Source: Pinus tabuliformis (taxonomy: Eukaryota; Streptophyta; Pinopsida; Pinales; Pinaceae). Taken from it: a stretch of 64,000 bases of DNA. The notes under the pieces are model-generated. The model did no database searches, was not told the origin of the DNA, and saw nothing but the letters and a program-made list of their open reading frames with translations. Position numbers and translations under genes: made by a program. Position 1 is the first letter of the stretch. Each line of letters begins with the position of its first letter. The DNA lies in contig CM062816.1 of assembly GCA_031772625.1 (NCBI GenBank), forward strand, positions 825,946,556 through 826,010,555, read 5' to 3'. This document shows positions 23,797-36,329 of this stretch, one piece after another.

Positions 23797-26700
23797 CTAC
23801 TGAAGAATAGTGGCTGGTTCCCAAGTTGTGTCTTCCGGAGAGGTGTCTTTCCATTTGATGAGGACTTCCTTAATCATGCAGTCGCGCAAGTGTTTGTCTC
23901 TTGTGTCTAGAACCTGTTCGGGTTGAAGCCAGATTGACCCTTCTTCGTCCAATTCAGGTAGACTGGTTTGAACTCGGCAATTGTTCCCGATCACTTTCTT
24001 GAGGCACGATACATGGAAAACTGGATGGATTTTTGCAGTAGGTGGCAAAGCCAACTTGTAAGCCACTTCTCCAATGCGCTGAAGTACTTGGTATGGTCCA
24101 TAGAATTTTGGAGATAGCTTCTGACAACCCTTGTCTTTGAGTGATGTTTGCTTATATGGTTGCAGCCGCAAAAAGACCTGATCCCCTTCTTGAAATTGGC
24201 GCTCTGAGCGATGCTGGTCTACCTGTTGCTTCATGCAGTTCTGAGCTTGTTGAAGATTCTCTCTAAGATGGGCGAGCATGGTTGCGCGGTGTTGTAGGAG
24301 TTGATCCACTGCTTGTACTTTGGAGCACCCCTTGAGATAAGAGGTAGGGGAAGGCGGAAGTTGACAATATACTGCTTCATAGGGAGTCATTTTGGTGGTG
24401 GCATGATAGTTGGTGTTATACCACCATTCAGCCAGAGGTAACCACTGTACCCAAAGGTGTTGCTTTTCTGAAGTGAAACACCTAAGGTAGGTTTCTAGAC
24501 ATTTGTTGACGGCTTCAGTTTGACCATCCGTTTGTAGATGATAAGAAGTACTGAGTTTTAGTTGAGTGCCTTGTATCCTGAAGAGTTCCTACCAAAAATT
24601 ACTAGTGAAGATCGGGTCGTGATTGGACACAATAGAAGTGGGCATGCCATGCAATTTGAAAATCTGATCCATGAAATATTGAGCGACCAAAGTTGGTGTA
24701 AATGGGTGGGGTAGGGCGCAGAAATGAGCATACTTCGATAGTCGGTCCACAACCACCATGATGACTGACTTGTTCCCGGACTTTGGAAGACCTGTAATGA
24801 AATCCATAGAAACTTCCGTCCAAATTGATGTCGGAATGGGCAATGGTTGTAATGTGCCTGGTGTGTTGACGGTTTCCCCTTTGTGGCGTTGACAGACATC
24901 GCATTCTGCTACAAAAGTAAGGATGTGCTTTTTCATGCCTGTCCAAAAAAATGATCTTCTGGTGCGAGCATACGTCTTCTGAAAGCCCGAATGTCCTGCA
25001 ATGGGCGATGAGTGCAATTCTGCTAAAATGCGACCTTTGAGGGTGGATGTTGGGGATATTACGACTCTGTCCTTGTAGCAAAGAATATCACCCTGCCACG
25101 AGTAGCCTTTGGTGGAATTTGGATCTACCTGCAATTGAGAAATGAGTTGGGATAGCCCGGGGTGTGAAAACCATTCCTTGTGAGCCTCTTCAATCCATTC
25201 TGGAATGGGGAGGGAAATTGCTAGCAGAGTACTTTCTTCCTCAAATTGGCGAGATAATGCATCTGCTACACTATTGTCTTTCCCTTTCTTGTAAATGATC
25301 TCATAATCATATCCCAGCATTTTGGCGAGCCATTTATTTTGTTGTGGGGAGGATAGGCGTTGCTCCAAAAAATATTTAAGACTGTGATGATTTGTGCGGA
25401 TTTGGAAATGTCGCCCCAATAAGTAAGGTCGCCAGGTCTCGACGGCATGTAAGATGGCCATCATTTCTTTTTCGTAGGTAGATTGGCCCAGATTCCTCCC
25501 ACTTAGTTGTTGGCTTGTGAAGGCCAAAGGTCGCCCTTCCTGCATTAAGACCGCCCCAATACCGGTCCCCGAAGCATCACATTCAATGACAAAGGATTTG
25601 GTGAAGTCAGGTAGTGCTAAGACTGGAGTGGAACACATGGCATTTTTGAGAGCGGTAAATGCATGTTGTGCTTCCTCATTCCAGAAGAAGGAATTTTTCT
25701 TTAGGAGTTGAGTGAGGGGCTTCGTTATGTGGCCATAGTTGCGGACAAATTTACGATAATAGCCTGTGAGACCCAAAAATCCTCTCAAGCTCTTCAAGGT
25801 CTTAGGTTGAGGCCATTCTTGCATTGCCTGGATCTTTTTGGGGTCCACCTAGACACCTTCACGCCCCACAATGTGGCCCAAATACTCAACTTCTTCCATG
25901 CCAAACGAACACTTGGACATCTTGACAAATAATTTATGCTTGCGGAGCAGGTGTAAGAGTAGATCTACATGCTGAAGATGTGCAGCCCAAGTGCCACTAT
26001 AGATGAGGATGTCATCGAAGAAGACAAGGACAAATTTCCTGAGATATGGTTTGAGAATGTGATTCATAAGGCTCTGAAAAGTAGAGGGGGCATTACAAAG
26101 ACCAAATGGCATGACCAGGAACTCATAATGGCCTTCATGAGTTCGGAAAGCAGTCTTGGGAATGTCGACTTCCTTCATGCGAATTTGGTGGTAGCCTGAG
26201 CGAAGATCCAGCTTAGTGAAGAATTGAGCCCCATTGAGTTCGTCCAGCAAATCGTCAACCACCGGAATGGGAAATTTATCTTTGACTGTCAACTTATTGA
26301 GGGCCCTGAAGTCGGGACACATCCGCCACTCCCCATCTTTCTTGAGCACCATGACCACTGGGGATGAATAAGGACTAATGCTGGGACGAATGACACCTGC
26401 TTCCAAAAGTTCCTTGATGATTTTTTCTATTTCATTCTTTTGGGTGAACGGATATCTATATGGCCGCACATTTGGGGGTTGGGCCCCTGGAACCAAGGTG
26501 ATGCTATGATCATGTTCCCCTCGCGAGGGTGGAAGCTCATGAGGCTTGTCAAAGACCGGCAGATGGTTATTTAAAATCTGTTGCATCTCAGGATGAATTT
26601 GCAGAGACTTGGTTTCGACGACCTGGATGGCATTAAATTGAGCTACCACTCCATGATTGCCCTTTTTTAACAACTTTTCCATCCGATGCGAGCTGATGAT

Positions 26701-28116
26701 AGAGGGGGCTCCCGCCTGGAGTCCACGGAGGGTATGTGTGTAGTTGTTCTGCTTAAAACTCATATATAACTCCTAAAAATCCATTGTGATTGGCCCAAGA
26801 GTGCGGAGCCATTCAGCGCCGAGGACAATGTCGCAACCCCCCATGTGTATGGCAAACATGTGGGTTTTCAACTGATAATCCCCCATTTGAAGTTTGACAT
26901 TTTCACAGCGGCCTTCACATTTCATTGTGCCCCCATCCGCAATTTGGACTTGGAAGTTAGAAACTGCTCGTACAAAACAATGCACTGCTTCTGCGATTTT
27001 TTGATGGATGAAATTATGGGTACTTCCACTATCAATCAAGACTACTACTGGGCGATGTTTAAGAAAACCCCTGATTTTGAGAGTTTGAGGGGAAGAAATC
27101 CCTGCCAACGCATGCAGCGAAATAACTGGTTCGTCAGAGACATTCTCCTTTGGGTTGTCTTCTTCTAGCGCCTCATGTTCCTCAAGTGGTGGATCTTCCT
27201 CTGTTGAGCTGTAGTCAGTGGCATCTATTTGAAAAAATTTGGGGTCCTTGCATTTATGACCTGGGGAGTATTTTTCATCATAATAGTAACATAGTCCTTG
27301 CTTCCTTCTTTCGGCCATTTCCGCAGGTGACACCTTTTGGACCTTAAGTGTTTGAGTCATGTTGTGAGCCTGTGGGGGACGACCTTTAGCGGGGAAATTT
27401 GGGCGACTGTATTGGGCTGCTAATGCACGTTCCACGTTACGGGCTACCTTGCAAGCCTCTGTCCAAGTGGGAGGGTGGTGCAGTAAGACTTGAGCTTTGA
27501 TGGCTTCTTTAAGACCACTGATAAAACATTCCGTGTAGAACACATTTGAGAGACCCCAAGTGCGGAAGGCTAAGGCTTCAAAAGCTGTAATATATTCATC
27601 CACTGTACCTGTCTGTCGGAGCTTAGTAAGACGACCCAAAAAAGAGTCCTCCTGTTCAAAGCGGTCTCGAAGAGCTTTGGTAAATTGGGTCCAAGTCTTA
27701 AAAGGTCCATTGCAACGTTGATGCCATTCCCACCATTGCCACCGTTCATTGTCCAAGTACATGCTCCCCAAAATAAGCTTAGTCGCATCATCTAAGATAT
27801 GATTCAGTTTGAAATACTGCTCCATTTGTGCTATCCATGCGGACGGGTGAGAACCGTCAAATCTATGCATATCCAACTTGGGAGGTCGCTGACTGGGTGG
27901 TGGGTGGGTGTGCTAGACGTGAGGAGAGTGGCTAGACTCACCCTCATTGTATTCATTGTCATTATACTCCTCCTCGTGGGCTTGCTCCTTGCCCTTCGGG
28001 ATTAATTGCTGGACCTGGAGACATAGTCTGGTAAGCTGCTTATTGATGGCTTGGACGGATTCTTCAAGTTTGTCCATTCTTTCATTGGCCATTGCTTGAG
28101 CTCTGGTTTCTACCAT
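23797..28116 (-). pseudogene. Chromovirus Gag-Pol polyprotein with four in-frame TAG stops
   Basis: All pieces lie in one minus-strand frame. The N-terminal Gag starts at 28116 (MVETRAQAMAN, coiled segment). Capsid is at about 27880-27400 (FKTWTQFTKALRDRF). The knuckle CYYYDEKYSPGHKC (around 27280) has Tyr where the second Cys is expected. Protease LIDSGSTHNF is near 27030. RT carries FFDD at 26011-26022, and RNase H has IECDASGTGIG near 25580. The integrase zinc finger ends in CDVCQ near 24900, and its core starts with MDFITGLP. The C-terminus has HPVFHVSCLKK and a chromodomain-like LIKWKDTSPEDTTWEP (around 23830). Stops at 27913, 26773, 25849 and 24589 are all TAG. No frameshift was found, so the copy is close to intact. 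Confidence 0.93.
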
Positions 28117-29082
28117 ACACCAACCTGATGAAAAATTGGGACCGCCTAAAAATTTTCACTAATAATTGAATGGTACCACCGTGCTCAGCTCGTCATCCTG
28201 ATTCTGATGGGCTAGATCACCAATAAGCGCCCTGGAAGATCTCAGACTTTTTTTTAAAAAAAAAAAAAAACTCCTAACGGAGTTTTACTCCTTCCTGATC
28301 AATACTGCAGTCGCCAAATCCTCAAAATGTCAATGCGGCCAAAAGTCCTGCGAAAATTATACCTCGGTATAGGAACCCTTCACAATAACTCCGATCTGGT
28401 GGATTTGAGAGATCTGAATGGCGGATCGGATAGCTCTGGGCGGCGGAACAGACTGCTACTACGGATCGGCTGGCTCTAATAGATCTGAATGACTGATCTG
28501 CGAACTGATGTCGGCTGCTACTGCACCCCATTGCACCAGCGGATCTGGAATAGATGATGTGCGATCCCCCGATAGAAAAGGGAACTATGGTCTTGAGGAG
28601 TGTCAGGTGCTACAGATCGCAATATACATAAGGGTTTGGCAGTAGTACTCGGCCCAATGTTTCAGGGCTCTAACTAAGGAGGATCGATCGTACCCTTAGC
28701 CATACAACCCGACTACCCTATCGTATGGGTGAGTAATCTCTCCGAGTGCTGTTCTCGGTGTACTGTAGCCACAAGACGGCCGACGGTTTATCTATGGCGA
28801 GGTTTCAAGGGAGCCTAGGGGCTTCCGATATACCCAGAGGGTACGTGGAAGACAGTCCATGCGCCGTTCTGTCTAATGCGCTACTACTCGAAGGGGTACC
28901 CACAGGGGTTACAAGGGAGTCCAACAGACGTGACCACCTCTTGTATTTCCTGCGTGCATGCCTCCCCAAATCCGCAGGTTTATGCGCTCAACGATAGATC
29001 CCGTGGTTTAAAGACACCGAAACACGTCTCTAGCCAAATTTTTTTTTGCTAAGAATTGGAGATCCCACCGGCCCTAGAAAGT
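28117..29082 (-). other. Leader (5'UTR) of the chromovirus
   Basis: About 970 bp between the PBS and the first gag codon. It contains an uninterrupted T-then-A run at about 28248-28270 on the plus strand, a possible slippage site. No credible ORF lies in it. Confidence 0.7.
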
Positions 29083-29094
29083 GCTCTAATACCA
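29083..29094 (-). other. Primer-binding site of the chromovirus
   Basis: The minus strand reads TGGTATTAGAGC, one base from the tRNA-iMet-type PBS, 2 bp from the 5' LTR. Confidence 0.88.
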
Positions 29095-29096
29095 CT

Positions 29097-29501
29097 TGTT
29101 ATGCTCTTAACCTGCAAAATGATACCCAATACAGAATATGCGAAGAAAAAGATACCCAGAACACAGAATAGCAATGATTTTATTATTCAGAGAGTAATGT
29201 TCACTTGCCTCTTCGAGGGGGCAACCTCCAATAGAGCAGAGCTCGATTACAAAATAAGACACGATACTCCTCGCAGGGAGTCTCTTTCCTTTATATATGA
29301 CTCATACATGCAATACCACGGGCCAATACCGTGGGTTTTATTAATACCATCTATCTAATACTACGACCCATTTGCAACTAACTGTGGTCCCGTCATTAAT
29401 TGCGGGTTAACCACTTACAAATATTAATATGGGCTTTATTGACTCTTGACTATGACGTGATCCCATGACATAAATAAGGGGGTTAGGGTGGGACCCTAAC
29501 A
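29097..29501 (-). repeat. 5' LTR of the chromovirus
   Basis: 405 bp, paired with 23342-23746. About five substitutions separate the two copies. Confidence 0.95.
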
Positions 29502-32500
29502 TATTTTTCGTTGATCGCATGCTTGGTATCAAGTGTGATGGGATCAGTATGGTTCTTGGATAGTGGTGCATCTTTTCACATGACAGGAGATCGAGATTTG
29601 TTTTCTTATCTGGAGGAGAAAGATCTTGGAGTGCACATCGAGATGGGCGATGATGGTACATACAGTGCGACCGGTATTGGTACCATTTCCTTTGAGAGGG
29701 AGTCTGGCAAACCCTTCGTATTGAAGGAAGCGATGCATGTTCCAGGATTGAAGAAGAATCTTATCTCTGTGGCAATGTTAGAAGACAAGGGATATGATGT
29801 TGTTTTCAGTGAGGGAAAGGCTTTCCTGCACAATAAGACAACTGGAGAAACCCGGAAGATAGAGGTTCGAGTCGGGAACCTTTATCAGTTGCATGTAGAT
29901 GGCTGCACAGCAATGGCATGCAAGGCAAAAGGATTGGTGAGCCAGGATGATGGCGAGCTATGGCACAGGAGATTGGGCCACCTTCACCATGGAGCCTTGA
30001 AGATACTGCAGCATATTACTACTGGGCTTCCTAAAGGCACTCTTGCACAGTCAGATCAGTGCAAGGGGTGTACTTTGGGAAAATTTGTGAAAGCCACCTT
30101 TCACAAGAAGGATAGTCGTGCCACGACGATCCTTGAGAGAATTCACACAGACGTGTGTGGACCTTTCTCAGTAGCTTCGACAACAAAGCATAGGTACTAT
30201 GTGATCTTTGTTGATGATTTCTCTCGAAAGCACTGGATCTTCTTCATGCAGAAGAAGAGCGAGATATACTCAAAGTTCTGTGAGTTCAAAGCACTGGTCG
30301 AGAAGGAGTCGGGGAAGAAGGTGAAGGCTCTTAGGAGCGACAATGGTGGTGAATTCATCTCTGGCGAGTTTAAGGACTTCTACAGTGCAAAAGGGATTCG
30401 AAGAGAGCTCATAGCTCCCCATAACCCACAGTAGAACGGGGTTGCTGAGCGGAAGAACAGAATGATCGTGGGTGCTGCACGGGCGATGTTGCATGATCAG
30501 GGCCTACCCCTTCACTTGTGGGTGGAAGCATGCAATACTGTAGTATATGTGCAGAACCGTTGTCCTCACATGATACTTGGCATGAGTACACCCGAGGAGG
30601 CTTATTCTGGTAAGATGCCTGATATTTCTCATTTGAGGATTTTTGGTTCTAACGTTTACATGCATGTGACGAAGAATGCCAGGAAGAAGCTGGAGCCAAC
30701 CACAGAGGTTGGGATATTTGTGGGTACATTGATACGCCCCACAACTATCGTGTGTATTTGCCAGATAGTCGCAAGACTGTTGTGCGACGGGATATCAAAT
30801 TTCAGGAGGAGAAAGCCATGAAGTGTTCACTTAAGAGGGAGCCACACTTGCATGCAGATGAGGAGCTATTAGTTCCTAACGATGAGATTCAGGATGTGGA
30901 TCAGCCAGAAGATGAAGCTCATGGAGTGTAAGAGACCACTCATGTAGCGCCAACCATCAGAGAGCAAAAGCGCACCATAGAAGCTAAGTGACTGGCTCAA
31001 GATGCAGAGAAGGTTGTAGGACCACCTATAGGACAACGTAGACAGAGACAGTCACCTGATCGATACACTAGATACATGGCTCTTGTGAGAAAATGTGTTG
31101 TGACTGAGCCATCCTCTTTCGAGGAAGCTGTGGAGGATCCCGCATGGGTAGATGCCATGGTGGAAGAGTATGATTCGATTTTCAGAAATAGTGCATGGGA
31201 GATTCTCCCAAGACCGGAGGGGAAATCAGTGGTGGGTTCGAGATGGATCTACAAAGTGAAGCAGGCAACTGACAGGAGTGTGGAGAAGTATAAGGCAAGA
31301 TTTGTTACCCGAGGCTTTTCACAGATAGAGGGGATCGATTATGGAGACCTTTGCACCTGTCGCAAGGTATTCTTCCATACAAACGATTCTTGCTCTCTCA
31401 GCGCAGATGGGGTGGCACATTCATCAGATGGATGTGAAGACTACGTTCCTCAATGGAGTCATTGAGGAGGAGGTGTACATAGAGTAGCCCGAAGGTTTCG
31501 AGATCTTCAGCAGCGAGTCACATGTGTGCAGGCTCAAGAGAGCATTGTATGGGTTGAAACAAGCACCACGTGCTTGGTACACACGGATAGACAGTTATTT
31601 CACCGGACTTGGATTCTCCAAGAGTGAGGCGGATCCTAACCCATACCAGATTGTGGTGGAGGGTAAGTTGCTTATCATTGTACTTTATGTAGATGATTTG
31701 ATTCTGACAAGTGATGAGCTGTTGATACTTTCATGCAAGGATGATCTTGCTAAGGAGTTTGAGATGAAGGACTCGGGCCTCCTTCATTATTTCCTGGGAT
31801 TGGAAATTTGGCAGCACAGTGATGGACTATTTGTTTCTCAGGGTAAGTATGCTCGGGAGATACTGGAGAAGTTCAACATGCATGGCTGCAAGCTTGTTGA
31901 TACTCGTCTTCCTGGAGGTTGGAGGAAGGAGGATGCTACTTCAGCGGAGGTAGTGGATGCCACTGTTTATGGACAGTTGGTGGGGTCGCTTATGTATCTG
32001 GTCAATACACGACCCGATATATGCTATGCTGTTAACTAGCTTTCACAAGCTATGGTTAAGCCAACCAAGCTCTTCTGGAAGGCAGGCAAGCATGTATTAC
32101 GTTATCTCAGAGGCACATCAGGATATGGATTGTGGTACAGACAGGAGGATGAGGTGAAGCTATGTGGCTTCACGGATGCAGATTGGGAAGGGAGCCCAAC
32201 GGACAGAAAGAGCACATCTGGAGGGATCTTCAGTATCGGGTCGACAACAGTTTCTTGGTACAGCATGAAGCAGAGATCCGTGACACTCAGTTCAGCAGAG
32301 GCCGAGTATATGGCAGCAAGTTTGGCTGCATGCAAGGCTATATGGATGAGGAAGATCCTGGTCGGGTTGTTCGGTTCATGCTTGGAGCCTACTGTGATTT
32401 ATTGTGATAACCAGAGTTGCATTAAACTCTCGGCTAATCCAGTATTTCATGATAGAACTAAGCACATTGACATCTGGTCCCATCATATCAGAGATTGTGT

Positions 32501-32600
32501 GCAGCTGAGAATCATGTTACTTTCATACATTCCAACGGAGGATCAGGATGCTGACATCTTGACGAAGGCACTCACCAGGAGCAAATTCGAATACCACTGA
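29502..32600 (+). pseudogene. Copia Pol: protease, integrase, RT, RNase H (stops and frameshifts)
   Basis: After the chromovirus the coding sequence continues with protease WFLDSGASFHMTGD (near 29550), the GAG-pre-integrase finger [15 protein letters not shown] (29955-30000), and the integrase core (HTDVCGPF near 30145, DDFSRKHW, DNGGEF). RT follows with GSRWIYKVK (around 31240) and YVDD at 31686-31697. RNase H has DADWEGSPTDRKSTSG (around 32175) and SAEAEYMAAS. Breaks are TAG near 30432, a shift near 30730, stops near 30928 and 30989, an apparent 2-bp loss near 31343, TAG near 31485 and 32037, and TGA at 32598-32600. The enzyme set would copy and integrate the element. Confidence 0.92.
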
Positions 32601-32636
32601 GGCAGGATAGGGGTTGCAGATAATCCATATCTTGTT

Positions 32637-32645
32637 GAGAGGGAG
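32637..32645 (+). other. Polypurine tract of the copia element
   Basis: GAGAGGGAG directly abuts the 3' LTR. Confidence 0.85.
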
Positions 32646-33755
32646 TGTTGATAATGCAACAAGATGATGGAGCTTAGTGGAAAGGAGTCGCCTTCACTAA
32701 GTGGGCCCGCAGGCTATTTTTGGTGCAAATTCTATTTTTAGACTATGTCTATTTTTAGACGGATCATGGTCTATGAGTTGCAGGATGCTATTTGTGGATA
32801 ATTGGTCATGTTGGTAAAAATAGATGGACTTCTATTTTTAGACATATGGGCAGAGTCTATTTTTAGACTGCTAGGCTAAAAATAGAACAGTCAAGTATTA
32901 TTAGCTCATAATAATATTTGGACTATAAACATTATCTTATCCTCTTGGAGCACTTCAGTTCGAGCTATGGATGTGGCACATGCAGCTGTCAGAAGGAAAT
33001 ACACTTTTCTTATGGGTCAGTTGAGCTATTGCATGATGGACTTCAGTTAGAACTCAAGTGGTTGAGTTTGGTGGAGTTGATTGAGGAGTTGATGGAGTTG
33101 TGTTCAGTTTGACTTAGTTGAACTAGTTGTATTTAGTCTAATTGCAGAATACACTAGTGATGAGTGATGTGAATTAATTCACTAATTATTAACTCATAAA
33201 TCAACTAAAGAATACATCAGTTAACTCAGTGCATGGACAGTTCAGTGGAGACAAGTGTTAGAGGTTGAGACTGCTATCAGTTGTGACTATAGTTGTGCAT
33301 GAGATTTGCACATGCATTGATGGAGATTGCCAATGAGGATTGAGCAATACAAGCCAAGGAAAACGAGCTTGGATCATACCTATTCTTGCTTTGGATTGCG
33401 TAGTAGAGGCAAGTAGACAGCAGAGGAGATTTGAACCTGTGACTTGATTCAGATCTGAGCTAGTTTGTGTGTAACAGGTGGAGACAGTACTGAGTACTTG
33501 AGAGGAGTATTGTACTATGTATTGTTACATGTTATCTATCATTATAATATACAGATAGTGTGGGGTTTTCAGTTGTATGCTTTCCCCGGGTTACATACTG
33601 TGTTAATGTGCGCATGCAATTGATGTTTCATTGTTTTTAATTCCGCAAAATTGATGATCAACGTAGAGGAGGTTATGTATTATGCATGCATTCCGCAATA
33701 GTGTATAATCAGGATAATCTCTGTGAATAAGTGTCATATATTCAAAATTTGTACA
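32646..33755 (+). repeat. 3' LTR of the copia element
   Basis: 1110 bp, beginning TGTTGATAATGC and ending AATTTGTACA. It contains four copies of the TCTATTTTTAGAC motif between about 32727 and 32870; the 5' LTR has lost the interval between the outer copies. Confidence 0.95.
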
Positions 33756-34372
33756 GATGACATAGGAAATGGTTGGTACTTCCAAGTCGAGAAAGGTGAT
33801 TGACCTTGCCATGCTATTCCAGAATTATGCTAGTGATTAAATGACGAAGAAGGAAAGAATTGAGGTGGGTCTTGTGACATACCTGTTGATTGGCCTTGCC
33901 ATTGTCGATGTTGGTTCATTAAGTATGCTAGTTCTATCTCTTGTTATACTTCTTTAAAAATTCTTTCATCCCTAGCAGTGATGGACACTTCTCGGTGGCA
34001 TGGTCCTTGGTGCAGATAGCGCATGTCTGGACCATGTCCAATGCACACTCCCGTTGATTGTGCTTCTTTCGAAGATGTGGGCAAAAAACGACCAAATTCT
34101 ATTCTACTAAGGCTTGTTTCTGTTTGGCCTGCAGGACGTCCAACTATGTTGTAATGGTGTCTATGATGTATGTCTTGAAGTCCTCTAGGAGGTTACAGAT
34201 TTCCATTCTTATTACGCCTCCACTAGGTAGTTTGCTTCCTCTAATCATAGGATCTTGGTTTCCTGACCCGGTGTGTGTGCTACCTCATGAACACCTCATA
34301 CAAAAGCGAACAATTTCATCCTAATCCTGTTGAGGAATGTCTTGCTTCCCCATCAAATTTAAAGTTTCTATC
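33756..34372 (-). pseudogene. Gypsy B gag, zinc-knuckle segment
   Basis: On the minus strand the interval encodes a CAICTKDHATEKC nucleic-acid-binding knuckle (about 33985-34023) followed by CPSLLGMKE, typical of Athila/Tat Gag. It is the part of gag between the copia insertion (ending 33755) and the gag-only element that begins at 34373. The plus ORF at 34058-34324 is a shadow. Stops are present. Confidence 0.78.
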
Positions 34373-36159
34373 TGTTATCACCCTAAAATTTTTGTTTCTA
34401 AACTTTGGAAGTTTGCCTTGTTTCTAGTCATAGTGTTATAATAGGTTTTGAGTCATCTCATCTCAATAATGCCATTCTCTTTTCCAAATAAAGTTTGACA
34501 GCCTCATTCCATGTCCTAGAAGCCTCACCATGTGTTTAGAAGCCATATCTCACAACATTTTGAAGAAATTTTGAAATTAGCTACGAATCCACATTTTCGT
34601 AGCACAGATAGTGTAAAAAGCATGTTTTGCACTACGAAATCACTAAACTAGGAGTTTTCGTTGCGTGCTACGAAACCACTGAAAAATCCTGTTTCAGCAT
34701 AAAAGACTTTGTTTTTTACTTTTACTAGTCAACTTCCAGAAGGGTTCCTGAGTAGCTGAGAACTCAATTTTGAAAAAATAAAAGAAAATTTCCTTCTTAA
34801 CACACTGAACTACAAAAACCTCTTTCAGTTTCTTCAAATTCACTATGAGGTGGGAGAAATTTATGGTTAAACTTGTGCTACGAAACTGCTAAAAGTCAAG
34901 CTTTGTCTTCTGGTTTTAGTAGTGTTTTTCAAGATCAGTTTCTGGTCTCAGGAAAAGCTATTTTGGAATTCTGAAGGAGGTTTCCTTTCATCAACTCTTC
35001 AGCTACAATAACCTATCTCACTTTCTTCATTAGTTTTATCAGCTAGGAGATACTACGATTTCTTTGAAACCCTAATTTTAAAGAACAAATTTTTCCTGTT
35101 TTACATGTGATTTTCAAGGACAGACTCTAGACATCTGGAGAAGTTTTTTTAAAAACCAAGAGAGGCTTTTGTTCTAGACAGAATGTACTACAAAAGCCTC
35201 CTTCGTTTTCATAAAATATGTCATGGATGAGAAGATAAAGGCTCTGTCCCACGTGCAAATGCTCGAAGATCCTAAACCTAAAAACAGGGAAACATGTTCC
35301 CTAATTTCTAGGGTTTATCATCAGCAGTAAGGTGACAATGTGGGAGGCTTCATAAAATTCGACCTCATGAGGTTGCAAATATCAAAGAATGCATTCAATG
35401 TTTAGTTAAGGTGGTTTAGTCATAATAAGGAGTTACACTCCTAGTTGTATTAGGTCTCTAGGACTGTTAGTTAACATCTAGTTGTAATTAATAGTTTGTT
35501 TTAGGTATGAGTAGGTGTCAGATCAAGCAAATTCAAATTCTCTTGATGAAGGATCATGGAATCCTTATTGTAAAAGCTATATATGAAGCAAGAGATGAAA
35601 TTAGAGGGGGTTGGCAATTTTCAAAGAAACAAGCACATTGTGTTATTGTATATGACTGTATGTTTTCAAGATTAATACAAAAAGTTGGTTTCACTACTCA
35701 GGATTCAGAAAGGGTTTTAATGTTTGATTTTCCTCATGGCTTCCTTCATATACTTACTTGCAGTGGTATAGACACATGTTACTTAAAATTCATTGATGGT
35801 GCTCTAACTTCCTTCATGTGTTTGTAGGCTGTGTTCTTTACATTATATCTCTGTTTTGCTTTTATGTTAAAACCCTCTATGCCCTGACTTCCATGTGAAA
35901 TTGATCTTACTGTTGTACTGAAACACACTTTGACTCCATAGCCCAATGGAAGTTTGTTAATTGGTATTTCAACCATTTATACATTGTTGTTCGAATTTTC
36001 CATAGAGTTAGCCATCTAATCTTCAAAGTAAAATCTTTAATCCAGTGAGAGAGCCCTCTCAGGTTGAGGAGGCTAAGCCTCAGCCAAAAGTTTGGTTTGA
36101 AATAGTTACTTAAAGTCTTCCTGATCAGCAGCCTATTAGGGGTTGATTTTGTGATAACA
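34373..36159 (+). repeat. 5' LTR of the gag-only element
   Basis: Begins TGTTATCACCC and ends GTGATAACA, a 9-bp terminal inverted repeat (TGTTATCAC / GTGATAACA). Several CTACGAAA / TTTCGTAG motifs lie at 34575-34895. Confidence 0.95.
35507..35827 (+). CDS. Unrecognised ORF inside the LTR of the gag-only element
   Basis: A 106-codon ORF lies in the 3' third of the LTR. The second LTR carries the same protein sequence at 38667-38939 with an alternative N-terminus, because this copy has one extra A near 35573. The shared part includes IYEARDEIRG, HCVIVYDCMFS and FDFPHGFLHILTCSGIDTCYL. I know no family match. LTR duplication alone explains the two copies, so conservation is not evidence of function; it may be a captured fragment or a chance ORF. 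Confidence 0.3.
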   Translation: MSRCQIKQIQILLMKDHGILIVKAIYEARDEIRGGWQFSKKQAHCVIVYDCMFSRLIQKVGFTTQDSERVLMFDFPHGFLHILTCSGIDTCYLKFIDGALTSFMCL

Positions 36160-36162
36160 TTT

Positions 36163-36180
36163 TGGTGCGTTTTCCGGGAG
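36163..36180 (+). other. Primer-binding site of the gag-only element
   Basis: TGGTGCGTTTTCCGGGAG begins 3 bp after the LTR. It resembles the TGGCGCCGTTGCCGGGG-type site, probably tRNA-Asp, used by Athila/Tat elements. Confidence 0.7.
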
Positions 36181-36329
36181 TCTGAAGATTAATCATTCCT
36201 GAAATCAAGAAGCTGAACTTCTAAAGGTAGCAGGAGCTCAGAAATCTTTTTGAGGCTGCAAAACTACCTTGGTGACTCCATTGTTGAAGAATTCACAATT
36301 CATAGATTCATGGTGATTCCACTGGAGTT

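Larger units (their letters stand above)
23342..29501 (-). mobile_element. Ty3/gypsy chromovirus nested in the copia element
   Basis: LTRs of exactly 405 bp each (23342-23746 and 29097-29501) differ at only about five positions. The flanks GATTT (23337-23341) and TATTT (29502-29506) match at 4 of 5 bases. On the minus strand the element has PBS, leader, one continuous gag-pol frame with four in-frame TAG stops, and a PPT next to the 3' LTR. The end of pol resembles a chromodomain. The low LTR divergence suggests a fairly recent insertion. Confidence 0.95.
21258..33755 (+). mobile_element. Ty1/copia element nested in gypsy B and itself split by a chromovirus
   Basis: LTRs at 21258-22260 and 32646-33755 are flanked by an exact duplication GATGA (21253-21257 and 33756-33760). 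The PBS abuts the 5' LTR. Gag, protease, integrase, RT and RNase H appear in the copia order (integrase before RT). The 12.5-kb span drops to about 6.3 kb without the nested chromovirus at 23342-29501. Frameshifts and stops make it inactive. Confidence 0.95.
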
